Source: Spirochaetota bacterium (GTDB taxonomy: Bacteria; Spirochaetota; UBA4802; JAFGDQ01). From it: a stretch of DNA of 54,203 nucleotides. Positions within the stretch are counted from its first letter, which is position 1, and every line of letters starts with the position of its first letter. Shown here piece by piece: positions 34,312 through 44,050 of this stretch. A program made the translations under genes and the position numbers. The stretch covers positions 1 through 54,203 of the forward strand of contig JAFGSG010000034.1 of assembly GCA_016934735.1 (NCBI GenBank), given 5' to 3'. Under the pieces are notes generated by a model. That model saw nothing but the letters and a program-made list of their open reading frames with translations. It ran no database searches and had not been told where the DNA came from.

Positions 34312-34971
34312 TTACTTCATAAGTTTTAAATTATATTTTGTCTTTAATTGAGTTCGAAGCATTCTCATAAAATTATCGCCCGGGTCAAACTTTACTGCAG
34401 GATGATATGAAGAATCCAGCTCTTTAAAAAGTAAAAAATGCGGAAGATTTTTCTTAATGTATTCATGATGACCGATCAAATACTCTATTGTCCTGAATTG
34501 GCTGCATAATCCCGCGACAAGAGAAGAACAGGACTCAAGCTGTTGATCCGTCAATGATTGCCCGGACATACCGACAAGTTCAATTCCGAGAGATATGTGG
34601 TTATAGCCTATTGTATGACGTCCGATAATACTAACAGGCAATAAACTCCATATGCTGCCATCCTTATCTATTAAAAAATGTACACCGACATTCAGTGTCC
34701 CGCCATCTGCAATATCAGGCCTTGTATTTTTTAACTCATCAGGCTTAAAAATTAAAAGAGTCTCCTGTATTGTTCTGGTTGCAGTGTAATGTACTATAAT
34801 CATCTTAGGATTAATTAAAGTTGGATTATTGAGGCCGTAATGTTTTTTTACATATATTTTTGTCAGGTTAATACGATTCTCTGTAAAGATTGGATAGTTA
34901 TTAACCTGAATGTCCCCAACTTTACAGGAATTTAAAATCAATATGAATGCATAAATACTGTTTATTATCAT
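34312..34971 (-). CDS. N-acetylmuramoyl-L-alanine amidase (Amidase_2/PGRP fold), lipoprotein
   Basis: The 219-residue product has the zinc amidase motifs IIVHYTATRT (first His), GRHTIGYNHISLGIELVG, IGHHEYIKK (second His) and KFDPGDNF. This is the AmpD/PGRP fold that cuts the MurNAc-L-Ala bond. The N-terminus (IYAFILILNSC) is a lipoprotein signal, so it probably acts in the periplasm on wall turnover. An in-frame TTG at 34983 is an alternative start; neither has a clear ribosome site. Confidence 0.88.
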   Translation of the reverse strand: MIINSIYAFILILNSCKVGDIQVNNYPIFTENRINLTKIYVKKHYGLNNPTLINPKMIIVHYTATRTIQETLLIFKPDELKNTRPDIADGGTLNVGVHFLIDKDGSIWSLLPVSIIGRHTIGYNHISLGIELVGMSGQSLTDQQLESCSSLVAGLCSQFRTIEYLIGHHEYIKKNLPHFLLFKELDSSYHPAVKFDPGDNFMRMLRTQLKTKYNLKLMK

Positions 34972-35128
34972 ATTATTTGTCAAAATAGAGAAAGTCTTGA
35001 AATGGCTTCTTTAAACGCAAATAAAAAATTTAATGCCGCCCGATAATACTAAATTTATCCTTCCAGCAACAAAAATAAATATTAAATCCCGGTGCATAGA
35101 TAGTAAATAATATTTTAATAAAAATTAC

Positions 35129-35175
35129 TTGACAAATTATTAAATTATATTACTATATAAGTATATCGTTATATA
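35129..35175 (+). promoter_or_regulatory. Promoter and ArsR-type operator upstream of the ArsR-methyltransferase gene
   Basis: TTGACA (35129-35134) with an ACTATA (17 spacing) or TATATA (19 spacing) -10. Overlapping the -10 is an inverted repeat TATATAAG-TATATC-GTTATATA (35154-35175, 7 of 8 pairs), placed for autorepression of the downstream regulator. Confidence 0.55.
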
Positions 35176-35188
35176 TTACTTTATATTT

Positions 35189-36103
35189 ATGGAACTCTTA
35201 AATTATTTTAAAGCTCTATCTGATCAAACGCGGTTACGCCTTTTAAATATTTTAATTCACTGTGAATTAAATGTTAATGAATTAGTTACTGTTTTAAGAA
35301 TGAGCCAGCCGAGAATTTCCCGTCACTTAAAAATTCTTTTAGACAGCGGGCTGATTTCATACAGGCGCGATGGTTTATGGACTTTTTATTCAGCAGTGAA
35401 TAATGGAAACAGCAGACATTATATCGATGCAATAAAGCCATTGTTAAATTCTGCACTGGAATTTAAAGCAGATATTGACAGCTGTGACAAAATTATTCAG
35501 GACCGTTCAGCGGAAACGACGCGATTTTTCAATAAAGTGGCGGGGGATTGGGGAAAATTAAAACAAAATATCATAGGTAACTTTGATATCAACAAGATAC
35601 TCGCTCAATATATGAATAAGTGCGGGTTAGCTGTTGATATAGGCTGCGGCACTGGCGATCTTATACCTGCCCTGCTTGCAAATGCAGATAATGTAATCGG
35701 CGTAGACCGTTCGCAGAAAATGCTTGAGCATGCTAAAAAGTTACTATCGGCATATGCAGACAGGCTTAGTTTAAGATTAGGCGATCTCGAGCATCTGCCT
35801 CTAAGCGACAATGAAGCAGACTTTGCAGTAGCAAATATGGTTTTGCATCATTTATCCTCGCCAATGGAAGCAATTAACGAAATCCACAGAGTGGTAAAAA
35901 AAACAGGATCATTTGTCATCATCGATTTATTAAAGCACAGCAACGAACAAATGCGCACAAAGTACGGCGACAGATGGCTCGGATTTGAAAAAGAAGAAAT
36001 AAAAAAATGGCTTATTAAAACAAAATTTTTAGTAAAAAATTCAGTCATGTATGATATTCAGAATGAATTAAAAATTATTTTTATTTCAGCTGTAAAACAA
36101 TAA
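35189..36103 (+). CDS. ArsR-family regulator fused to a SAM-dependent methyltransferase domain (SahR-like)
   Basis: The 304-residue product has a winged helix at 1-85 (FKALSDQTRLRLLNIL, VLRMSQPRISRHLKIL) without metal-binding Cys pairs, then a class I methyltransferase domain (AVDIGCGTGDLIPAL, GVDRSQKMLEHAK, LGDLEHLPL, ANMVLHHLSSP). It is 21 bases upstream of ahcY. Regulators of this shape next to ahcY (SahR of sulfate-reducing bacteria) sense S-adenosylhomocysteine and control the SAM cycle; by context this is the likely role. No ribosome site is evident. Confidence 0.87.
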   Translation: MELLNYFKALSDQTRLRLLNILIHCELNVNELVTVLRMSQPRISRHLKILLDSGLISYRRDGLWTFYSAVNNGNSRHYIDAIKPLLNSALEFKADIDSCDKIIQDRSAETTRFFNKVAGDWGKLKQNIIGNFDINKILAQYMNKCGLAVDIGCGTGDLIPALLANADNVIGVDRSQKMLEHAKKLLSAYADRLSLRLGDLEHLPLSDNEADFAVANMVLHHLSSPMEAINEIHRVVKKTGSFVIIDLLKHSNEQMRTKYGDRWLGFEKEEIKKWLIKTKFLVKNSVMYDIQNELKIIFISAVKQ

Positions 36104-37543
<1,440 letters not shown>

Positions 37544-37628
37544 ACTGTAAATTTCCCCGGCAGGCCGACAATATTTTATAAGTTACAGACCTGCCTGGAT
37601 ATTCCCTTAATATTAAGGTATATATCAA

Positions 37629-38501
37629 GTGACACCAAAAAAAAACATCCCTAAAAAAGCAGCTGGAAAAATAAAACCGGACAATAATAACAACACAAAC
37701 ATCAAAAATAATAAAACCCGCAAACATGAACTTGCCGGATATGCCATTAGTGACACTTCAGCTATTGAACGCGGCGACAAGCCGATGACTATCGTCGGCC
37801 ATCTTAATGAACTCCGGTCAAGATTGATTATTTCGCTTACAAGCATAACACTTATTACTTTTTCCGGGTTTTTATTCTTTTCGGACTATTTACTGTATAT
37901 AGTCAATAAACCATATTTAAAAACGGGATTAAAATTAAACGTATTCGCTTTAAGCGAAGGATTCATTATAAGAGCCAAAGCTGCTCTTATCGGCGGTATC
38001 ATTGTCTGTTTACCGATAATAGTATATGAAATCTGGAAATATATTACCCCTGCGATCAGTAAAAAGGACAGAAAATTCATCGGAGGATCCGTAATAGCAG
38101 CTGTCGTTTTATTGTACAGCGGAATGATCTTAACATATTTTTTTCTGCTGCCTATTGCGATTAAAATGCTTTTAAGCTTTACACCAGAGACAATGAACAG
38201 TATAATTGGCGCAAGCAAATATTTAAATTTCGTTTTTTTATTCAGCTTCGCGATGGGCCTGATGTGCGAGCTGCCAGTATTAATAATGATATTGACTAAA
38301 CTAGGAATAGTCAGCCCCCGGCTTTTGATTTCAAAAAGAAAATATGCTATTGTACTTATCTGGATATTTGCTGCAATACTGACCCCGGGACCTGATATCT
38401 TAAGCCAGGCGCTGGTTGCATTACCGATAATGTTGTTATACGAGATCTCAATAATCATATCAAAGATAATTACTAAAGGCAAACTGAAATTATATATGTA
38501 A
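37629..38501 (+). CDS. tatC: Sec-independent protein translocase TatC
   Basis: TatC is the membrane receptor for twin-arginine signal peptides. The family start HLNELRSRLIISL, then six hydrophobic segments, with FALSEGFIIRAKAALIGG and ITPAI motifs between helices 1-3 and LTPGPDILSQALVALPIMLLYE at helices 5-6. The N-terminus has an extra 55 residues of Lys/Asn-rich sequence before MTIVGHLNEL. The GTG at 37629 gives this extension; a later ATG at the MTIVG Met is the usual start. No tatA is in the window. Confidence 0.9.
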   Translation: MTPKKNIPKKAAGKIKPDNNNNTNIKNNKTRKHELAGYAISDTSAIERGDKPMTIVGHLNELRSRLIISLTSITLITFSGFLFFSDYLLYIVNKPYLKTGLKLNVFALSEGFIIRAKAALIGGIIVCLPIIVYEIWKYITPAISKKDRKFIGGSVIAAVVLLYSGMILTYFFLLPIAIKMLLSFTPETMNSIIGASKYLNFVFLFSFAMGLMCELPVLIMILTKLGIVSPRLLISKRKYAIVLIWIFAAILTPGPDILSQALVALPIMLLYEISIIISKIITKGKLKLYM

Positions 38502-38592
38502 AATCACATAAAAAATTTTATCTGAGAAATTACTTGCTTGAATAAAAGGTCAGCTATTACAGAACTAATATTTTTTATGACAGGAGATTTAT

Positions 38593-39765
38593 ATGGCAAT
38601 AAAATATATTGATCAGCTTAATTTAGAAGGCAAAAGTGTAATCATCAGAGTAGATTATAATGTCCCGCTGGACAAGGAAATGACTATTACCGATGATACC
38701 AGAATTACTGCTACGCTTCCCACATTAAATTATTGTCTGGGCAAAAATGCAAAAATCATTCTTATTTCCCATTTAGGAAGGCCTGATGGCAAGATAGTGC
38801 CCAGGATGAGCCTTAAACCTGTTGCGAAACGCCTTTCAGCTTTAATAGGGAAAGAAGTAAAATTTATTGAAGATCCCATAAGCGACAAATCAAGAGAAGA
38901 AATAAAAAAATTAAAAAACGGTGAAATCGCTTTGCTGGAAAATATCCGGTTCTATCCGGAAGAAGAAAAGAATGATAAAGAATTCGGTAAAAAGCTTGCT
39001 TCTATGGGTGATGTGTATTTAGACGATGCTTTTGCAACAGCCCATAGAGGGCATGCATCCAATGAAGCTATTACTAAATTTGTTAAAGAATGCGGCGCAG
39101 GTTTTCTTCTTAAAGAAGAGATTGAATATTTTAAAAAGGTTATGGCAAATCCTGAAAGGCCTCTTACCGCAGTTATAGGCGGAGCAAAAATTTCCACAAA
39201 ACTTGACGTACTAAAAAACTTACTTACTAAAGTCGATTATTTAATAATCGGCGGCGGAATGGCTTTTACTTTTCTTAAAGCCAAAGGATTTAACATCGGG
39301 AAATCATTGCTGGAAAAAGATTTACTAAATACAGCAAAAGAAATTCTTGAACTGGGAAAAGAAAAAATACTTCTGCCGGCTGATGCAGTAATTGCTGCCG
39401 AGTTTAAAAATGACTCACCGGCATCCATAGTAAGCATAGATAAAATTCCCGATGATATGATAGGCCTTGACATAGGGCCGGAAACAATCGATGAGTTCGG
39501 TAAAATCCTCAAAAAGACAAAAACCGTTGTATGGAACGGCCCGATGGGAGCTTTCGAAATGACTAACTTTGCAAAGGGCACTATCGAGATCGGAAAAGCA
39601 ATTTCTAAATGCTCCGTAAGCGTAGTCGGTGGCGGAGACAGTGTAACAGCAGTAAACGAGAACGGGCTGGCAGATAAAATGTCATATATTTCTACTGGCG
39701 GCGGAGCATTCCTGGAACTGCTGGAAGGTAAAACCCTTCCAGGTGTTGCAGCTCTGGATAAATAA
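38593..39765 (+). CDS. pgk: Phosphoglycerate kinase
   Basis: Glycolytic kinase of 390 residues: VIIRVDYNVPLD (family start), LISHLGRPDGK, LLENIRFYPEE, the hinge segment VIGGAKISTKLDVL, and the nucleotide site VVWNGPMGAFE with VVGGGDSV. CAGGAGA lies before the ATG. gap and tpi do not adjoin. It converges on the UroD-like gene with only 25 bases between stops. Confidence 0.97.
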   Translation: MAIKYIDQLNLEGKSVIIRVDYNVPLDKEMTITDDTRITATLPTLNYCLGKNAKIILISHLGRPDGKIVPRMSLKPVAKRLSALIGKEVKFIEDPISDKSREEIKKLKNGEIALLENIRFYPEEEKNDKEFGKKLASMGDVYLDDAFATAHRGHASNEAITKFVKECGAGFLLKEEIEYFKKVMANPERPLTAVIGGAKISTKLDVLKNLLTKVDYLIIGGGMAFTFLKAKGFNIGKSLLEKDLLNTAKEILELGKEKILLPADAVIAAEFKNDSPASIVSIDKIPDDMIGLDIGPETIDEFGKILKKTKTVVWNGPMGAFEMTNFAKGTIEIGKAISKCSVSVVGGGDSVTAVNENGLADKMSYISTGGGAFLELLEGKTLPGVAALDK

Positions 39766-39790
39766 CTTGTATGGAAAATATCGCTATCTC

Positions 39791-41131
39791 CTATTGACGA
39801 TAGACACCGTATTCTTTAGCTGCCTGTACCATAGCCTTCAAATTTTCGAGCTTGGCCTCATCGGCGGAAGCGCCGGGACACAGAAGATATCCTCCACCTA
39901 GAGCACATGTTTCTATGAGTTGACGACAGCGTTCCTTAACCTGATCGGGTGTCCCTGTGACAAGCATGGATGATGGAACATTACCCCATATACAGCAATT
40001 CTTTCCTATTATCTTTTTAGCCTTCGCCATATCGGTCTGATCGAACCACCAGCAAACATTTCCTTTGGTAAACTCGTTTATAGACTCAAGACGACTGTTG
40101 TAACTGCCTTCGGCAAAGAGAATAACTATAAAACCTTCATTGTTCAAAGCATTAATGACCTTTTTTAAAGAAGGCCAGTAAAACTTCTCGAATTGATCCC
40201 CGTTCATCCAGCCATCGGCGCCCTTATGCAGAGGAAACATGATCGTTATGCTCCTCATCATCTCGGCATTTCGCAATGTTGTTTCTATTGTCAGATCGGT
40301 AAGCCTGTCAACTGCAGCCAGCAGCTTTTCAGGCTGGCGGTACATATCCATCATGATCCCCTTAGTACCCCTTAAAGTATCTCCCAGAATATCAAACGGG
40401 GCTTTGCAGAAGGCACCCATAGAAATGGGATATCCCATCATCATTGACTTAAAGATAAACGGCATAGTCATTTGTATATAATTCTGGTATTCTTTTCCTG
40501 CCTCGATGAGAGCCTGAAGAGATGCCTGTACGTTAGGCATAGCCAGGGGTGAAAGGTCCATCATTGCAAGTTCTACGATATGTGTCAGGGGCTTAAACAT
40601 AGTGAATGGTTCAAAGACACCAGATATTCGGGGCAGATAGGTTCTGAGCCAGAAGTCGGAAGGGTCTTTCAGCAAAGCATCATATTCATCAGCCTTCATA
40701 TATTCTCCCTCAACAAACTGATAACCTCTGGAATTATCCGGCAGCCCATGACCCGGCCATCTATAGAGCTTATAATCGATGATATCGAGAATCTTGCTGG
40801 GGAAATGCAACAATGGGACTGAGAAACACTCTAGTTCTGCTGCGTGTTCAGCGTTAAAACGTTCATAGACCTCAATGAGCTTTTTATAATCGTAGCTCAC
40901 TGTCCGGTAGTCAAGTCCGTATTCGTAGGCAGGCATCGAACCGGAACTCGCAAAAACAGGCACCCTGTCCGGCTCTTCTACATTAATAACATCTATGAAC
41001 CTTTGAGCCCTCTGTTTGTAATCCGTTTCAGCTTCATGGCTTACAAACTGTATTCCCTGTGGATTCAGCCATGCTGCAAGGCGCTTGGAACGTTTTTCTT
41101 CCGGTGTAAACTGTGTAAAATCTTTTTCCAT
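39791..41131 (-). CDS. UroD/MtaA-superfamily protein (methyltransferase-like)
   Basis: The 446-residue product has the uroporphyrinogen-decarboxylase fold: VINVEEPDRVPVFASSGSMPAYEYG at the start of the barrel, a middle region with GAFCKAPFDILGDTLRGTKG, and a C-terminal half FYWPSLKKVINALNNEGFIVILFAEGSYN, IIGKNCCIWGNVPSSMLVTGTPD, GGYLLCPGASADEAKLENL. In MtaA/MtbA-type methylcobamide transferases the segment after VIL is His-x-Cys-Gly; here it reads FAEGS, although the later Cys (LLCPG) is kept. So it is more likely a substrate-side demethylase or an uncharacterised branch than a CoM methyltransferase. It is last in the sigma-54 operon; no corrinoid partner adjoins. Confidence 0.82.
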   Translation of the reverse strand: MEKDFTQFTPEEKRSKRLAAWLNPQGIQFVSHEAETDYKQRAQRFIDVINVEEPDRVPVFASSGSMPAYEYGLDYRTVSYDYKKLIEVYERFNAEHAAELECFSVPLLHFPSKILDIIDYKLYRWPGHGLPDNSRGYQFVEGEYMKADEYDALLKDPSDFWLRTYLPRISGVFEPFTMFKPLTHIVELAMMDLSPLAMPNVQASLQALIEAGKEYQNYIQMTMPFIFKSMMMGYPISMGAFCKAPFDILGDTLRGTKGIMMDMYRQPEKLLAAVDRLTDLTIETTLRNAEMMRSITIMFPLHKGADGWMNGDQFEKFYWPSLKKVINALNNEGFIVILFAEGSYNSRLESINEFTKGNVCWWFDQTDMAKAKKIIGKNCCIWGNVPSSMLVTGTPDQVKERCRQLIETCALGGGYLLCPGASADEAKLENLKAMVQAAKEYGVYRQ

Positions 41132-41168
41132 CTGTATGCTCCCTATTACTTTATTTAATTATCATATT

Positions 41169-42314
41169 TTAATTATTCGATAGACCTAAGACCTCTTCAG
41201 CTTCTTTCAAGCATCTGGGAATAGGAATCTTTCTGCCACAGGCTTTGACGCAATCACCGCATGAGTTGCACAAATCTATCGAATGTCCTTCCAGTTTATA
41301 CATATCTGTGGGGATATCCCGATTGCAATACATGACGGCTTCATTATAAAGTTCAAAAATACGCGGCACGTCTATACCGACAGGGCATGGCATACATGCC
41401 CGGCATGTCGTGCATGGAATTGCCTTTAAAGAGCTGTAACAGTCATAAACCCTGTTTATGAGCAACAACTCCTGAATTGTCAGACACTCAGGTCCTGACT
41501 TATCAGCAATGATAATATTCTCTTCAATATCCTCCATTGTGCCCATATCGATTAAAACTGAGGAAACCTCGGACTGATTTAATATCCATAAAAGCCCCCA
41601 TTCAGCGAGACTACGCTGCGGGGAAATCCTGGCTTCAGACCACGTCATAAATACTGATTCTGGAAGTTTTTTAAGGAGTCTCCCTGAAAGAAAGGGTTCA
41701 TCAGTAATAACAGCGAGACCCTTTTCAGCAGCATATTTAATGCCCGCTGTTCCCGGATGATGATCACTATCCATATAACTATATCGAAATCTGCAAAAAG
41801 ACCATTTGTCATAACCTTCTATAATACCCCGAAGAAAGAGAAAGTGGTCATGAAATGAAAATCCTGCCTTGTCAATACGGCCATCCGCCATTGCGGTTTC
41901 GAGGCAATTAAGCAGGTTCATTTCCTGGACCCTTGGCCAGGTGATCCGGTCCAGACCGGCTAAAAAATAGAAATCGATCTTATCCCTGTTAAGCCTTTTA
42001 ATGTCTTCGTTAAGGCATCGATTCAAATCTTTCGCCGATGAAATTGATGAAACCGGCAACCCGACTGATACTCGAACCTTATCGCAATATCCTTCCTGAA
42101 GCGCCTGATCAATGATGCGGATTGTTTGCTCATACCTGGATAGGTAACGTCGATCACCGGCATCAATAAAGTTAATTCCTTGATCGATAGCTCTGCGGAT
42201 CATCTCAATAGATCGCCCTTCATCTATCTCTAATCCTTTTACAGGCAGTCCATTAACGCCAAAACCCACAACAGATGCTTTCCAGTCTGATGCGCCGAAT
42301 TTACGATATTTCAT
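41169..42314 (-). CDS. Aldo/keto reductase-like protein with two C-terminal [4Fe-4S] motifs
   Basis: The 381-residue product has an AKR barrel (MKYRKFGASDWKASVVGFG, INFIDAG, GFSFHDHFLFLRG) followed by a bacterial-ferredoxin-type tail with CTTCRACMPCPVGIDVP and CNSCGDCVKACGRKIPIP. In classical AKRs the tetrad is Asp-Tyr-Lys-His: Asp and His are visible, the Tyr appears shifted (FIDAGDRRY), and the Lys position reads VSVGLP with no Lys. The Fe-S tail suggests electrons come from clusters rather than NADPH. It lies 37 bases before the UroD-like gene. Confidence 0.85.
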   Translation of the reverse strand: MKYRKFGASDWKASVVGFGVNGLPVKGLEIDEGRSIEMIRRAIDQGINFIDAGDRRYLSRYEQTIRIIDQALQEGYCDKVRVSVGLPVSSISSAKDLNRCLNEDIKRLNRDKIDFYFLAGLDRITWPRVQEMNLLNCLETAMADGRIDKAGFSFHDHFLFLRGIIEGYDKWSFCRFRYSYMDSDHHPGTAGIKYAAEKGLAVITDEPFLSGRLLKKLPESVFMTWSEARISPQRSLAEWGLLWILNQSEVSSVLIDMGTMEDIEENIIIADKSGPECLTIQELLLINRVYDCYSSLKAIPCTTCRACMPCPVGIDVPRIFELYNEAVMYCNRDIPTDMYKLEGHSIDLCNSCGDCVKACGRKIPIPRCLKEAEEVLGLSNN

Positions 42315-42424
42315 TTATGCCTTTTACTTCATCGCAGAATATGACATGCACAAGTAGAAGCGATGCAATAGATTATGGTCAACGATCGTATTGCACCGCT
42401 CTTCTTATATACACCTCAAATGAT

Positions 42425-42850
42425 CTAAAGCCTTGCTGTCTTTGGATCGTGTATTCTGAAATGTGCTATTCGTATGTGTTTAATTTTACCTTTTTCAAGG
42501 TTGTAGACTACCCAATTTGTCATGGCAACAGCTTCGCCTTTCTTCATTGATTTTCCGAAATAGTCAGGTACGTCCTTTAAAAAGTGGAATTCCGTATACA
42601 GTTCAACAAAAGCAATGTCCTTTGTTGATAAAAAATCACCTACTTCGAGGACTTCTCTTGTAAATTCTGCCCATCCCTTGTATTGATCAATAAAGGCTTT
42701 TCGGCCATGTACAGTAATAGGTTTAAAATCCGGAATCTGCGGATTGTCAAAATATTCCACTGTCACATCAGGAGTAAAGTATTCCGCCACAGCCTCATAT
42801 CTTTTATTGTTAAAATGATCGAAATAAATCTGAAATTCATCCCGGTTCAT
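42425..42850 (-). CDS. NTF2/SnoaL-like protein
   Basis: The 141-residue product has the cone-shaped alpha+beta fold pattern: FQIYFDHFNNKRYEAVAEYFTPDVTVEYFD, then AFIDQYKGWAEFTREVLEVGDFLSTKD and VAMTNWVVYNLEKGKIKHIRIAHFRI. Members are small isomerases, hydratases or accessory subunits; the role here is unknown. It lies between the tandem cupin and AKR-like genes in the same orientation. Confidence 0.78.
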   Translation of the reverse strand: MNRDEFQIYFDHFNNKRYEAVAEYFTPDVTVEYFDNPQIPDFKPITVHGRKAFIDQYKGWAEFTREVLEVGDFLSTKDIAFVELYTEFHFLKDVPDYFGKSMKKGEAVAMTNWVVYNLEKGKIKHIRIAHFRIHDPKTARL

Positions 42851-42881
42851 GCTGTAACCTCCATTTTATTTGCCAAGACAA

Positions 42882-43898
42882 TTACTTCTCTTCCCATGGA
42901 GAAGCATGGGTACCGGATAAGCAGATTACGAAGAACGAATAGGGCTTATCGACCCACCTGGTAATGACCGGCAGGTGGGGAAAGCCTTTCGGACAGATCG
43001 CTACAAATGGTTTATTGGAAAAATGACGCTCATCATTCTCGCCCATTGCAATCTCAACTTCTGCGCCCATATATTCAATATTATCAGGATCAAGTCCAAC
43101 AAATATGAGTATCTCTTCCTCCGGATGTGTGTGCGCCTCGCCTCCGCGATGCCATTTCCCGGGCTGGCTGTAATAACCCCATGTAAAGTTCACATCAAGT
43201 CCTTCCAGGTCCTTGCCGAAAAGCCATACAAGCTCATCGGCATTCCCTGGCCCCATTTCAGCCTCTTTCGGGGAAGTTTTGGTGCGCATGACACCGTCAA
43301 ATACAGTAGTCATGTATCCCATGCCGCTTTCGTCCAGCATCTGATTAACGCTCTTTCCATCCTCAACTTCTCTTCCCTGGACATCCAGTATTGCCCGTAA
43401 ATTAGTAATAAGGGGCTTTATCAGATGAGAGTATTTTGAGTCCGTTGTTGTGTTCGACTTCAGATCTTTAGCACCAATTGCTTGTGCCTTATAATCGAGT
43501 GCCAGACCAAAGTGATAATGCACAATAGGTTTCTCAAGCTTCTTTACAGTAACCGGACCGTGGGGCAAACCCTTGGGAATGACAAGAACAGAAGGTTTGT
43601 CGAATACATGAACTTCCCGCTCCTCGCCGAGTTCGATTGAAATTTCAGCGCCCAAATATTTAATATTTGTATTATCGATACCTGCAAAAACCAGGCATTC
43701 ATCATAGGGATGTATAACTGCTCCTTCAACCGGATGGAATGAACCTGTTTTTTTAATAAAACCATAGGAAATATTGGCACGGAAACCTTCCAAATCTTTC
43801 CCCTCAACCCAAAGTCGCGGTTCCTTATAAAGCCCATCAGGTGTTTTTTTCACTGTTAGGGTTTTAATAAGATGGGTATATTCTTTTTTTCTTTTCAT
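42882..43898 (-). CDS. Tandem cupin (bicupin) protein
   Basis: The 338-residue product consists of two homologous cupin halves. N-half: AVIHPYDECLVFAGID and IPKGLPHGPV; C-half: HTHPEEEILIFVGLD and CPKGFPHLPV. The halves share the pattern NIKYLGAEISIELGEEREVH / NIEYMGAEVEIAMGENDERH and then FDKPSVLVIPKG / FSNKPFVAICPKG, which shows internal duplication. Only the C-half has a clear HxH(x)4E-like metal set, so it is probably the catalytic or binding half. Function unknown; possibly processing or sensing of the transported substrate. Confidence 0.85.
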   Translation of the reverse strand: MKRKKEYTHLIKTLTVKKTPDGLYKEPRLWVEGKDLEGFRANISYGFIKKTGSFHPVEGAVIHPYDECLVFAGIDNTNIKYLGAEISIELGEEREVHVFDKPSVLVIPKGLPHGPVTVKKLEKPIVHYHFGLALDYKAQAIGAKDLKSNTTTDSKYSHLIKPLITNLRAILDVQGREVEDGKSVNQMLDESGMGYMTTVFDGVMRTKTSPKEAEMGPGNADELVWLFGKDLEGLDVNFTWGYYSQPGKWHRGGEAHTHPEEEILIFVGLDPDNIEYMGAEVEIAMGENDERHFSNKPFVAICPKGFPHLPVITRWVDKPYSFFVICLSGTHASPWEEK

Positions 43899-43950
43899 TG
43901 TAAGTTCTCCATTAATTTATTAGGTATTAGAGCTATTAACGATTTAATTA

Positions 43951-44030
43951 GCACTTTGCGCTGGTTTCGACTACGCTCAACCAGCGGAAATTCCGCATCC
44001 AGAGCTGAGTCGAAGGATGCAATATAGTGC
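43951..44030. repeat. REP-like double-hairpin element
   Basis: An 80-base block between outer GCAC (43951) and GTGC (44030) contains CGCTGGTT/AACCAGCG with a TCGACTACGCTC loop, then CGGAA/TTCCG, then GCATCC/GGATGC enclosing GAGCTGAGTCGAA. The loop words TCGACTACGCTC and GAGTCGAA are typical of palindromic intergenic repeats in other genomes. It lies between the transporter and cupin genes of one operon, where it could lower downstream expression. Confidence 0.7.
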
Positions 44031-44050
44031 CAAGTATTTCGTTAACTACT

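Noticed and set aside
37886..38482. 198-residue ORF antisense to tatC
   Set aside because: Shadow of a strongly biased coding frame; no ribosome site or family motif, and tatC is clear on the other strand.
42683..42964. 93-residue plus-strand ORF across the cupin/NTF2 junction
   Set aside because: Antisense to two supported genes without a start signal.
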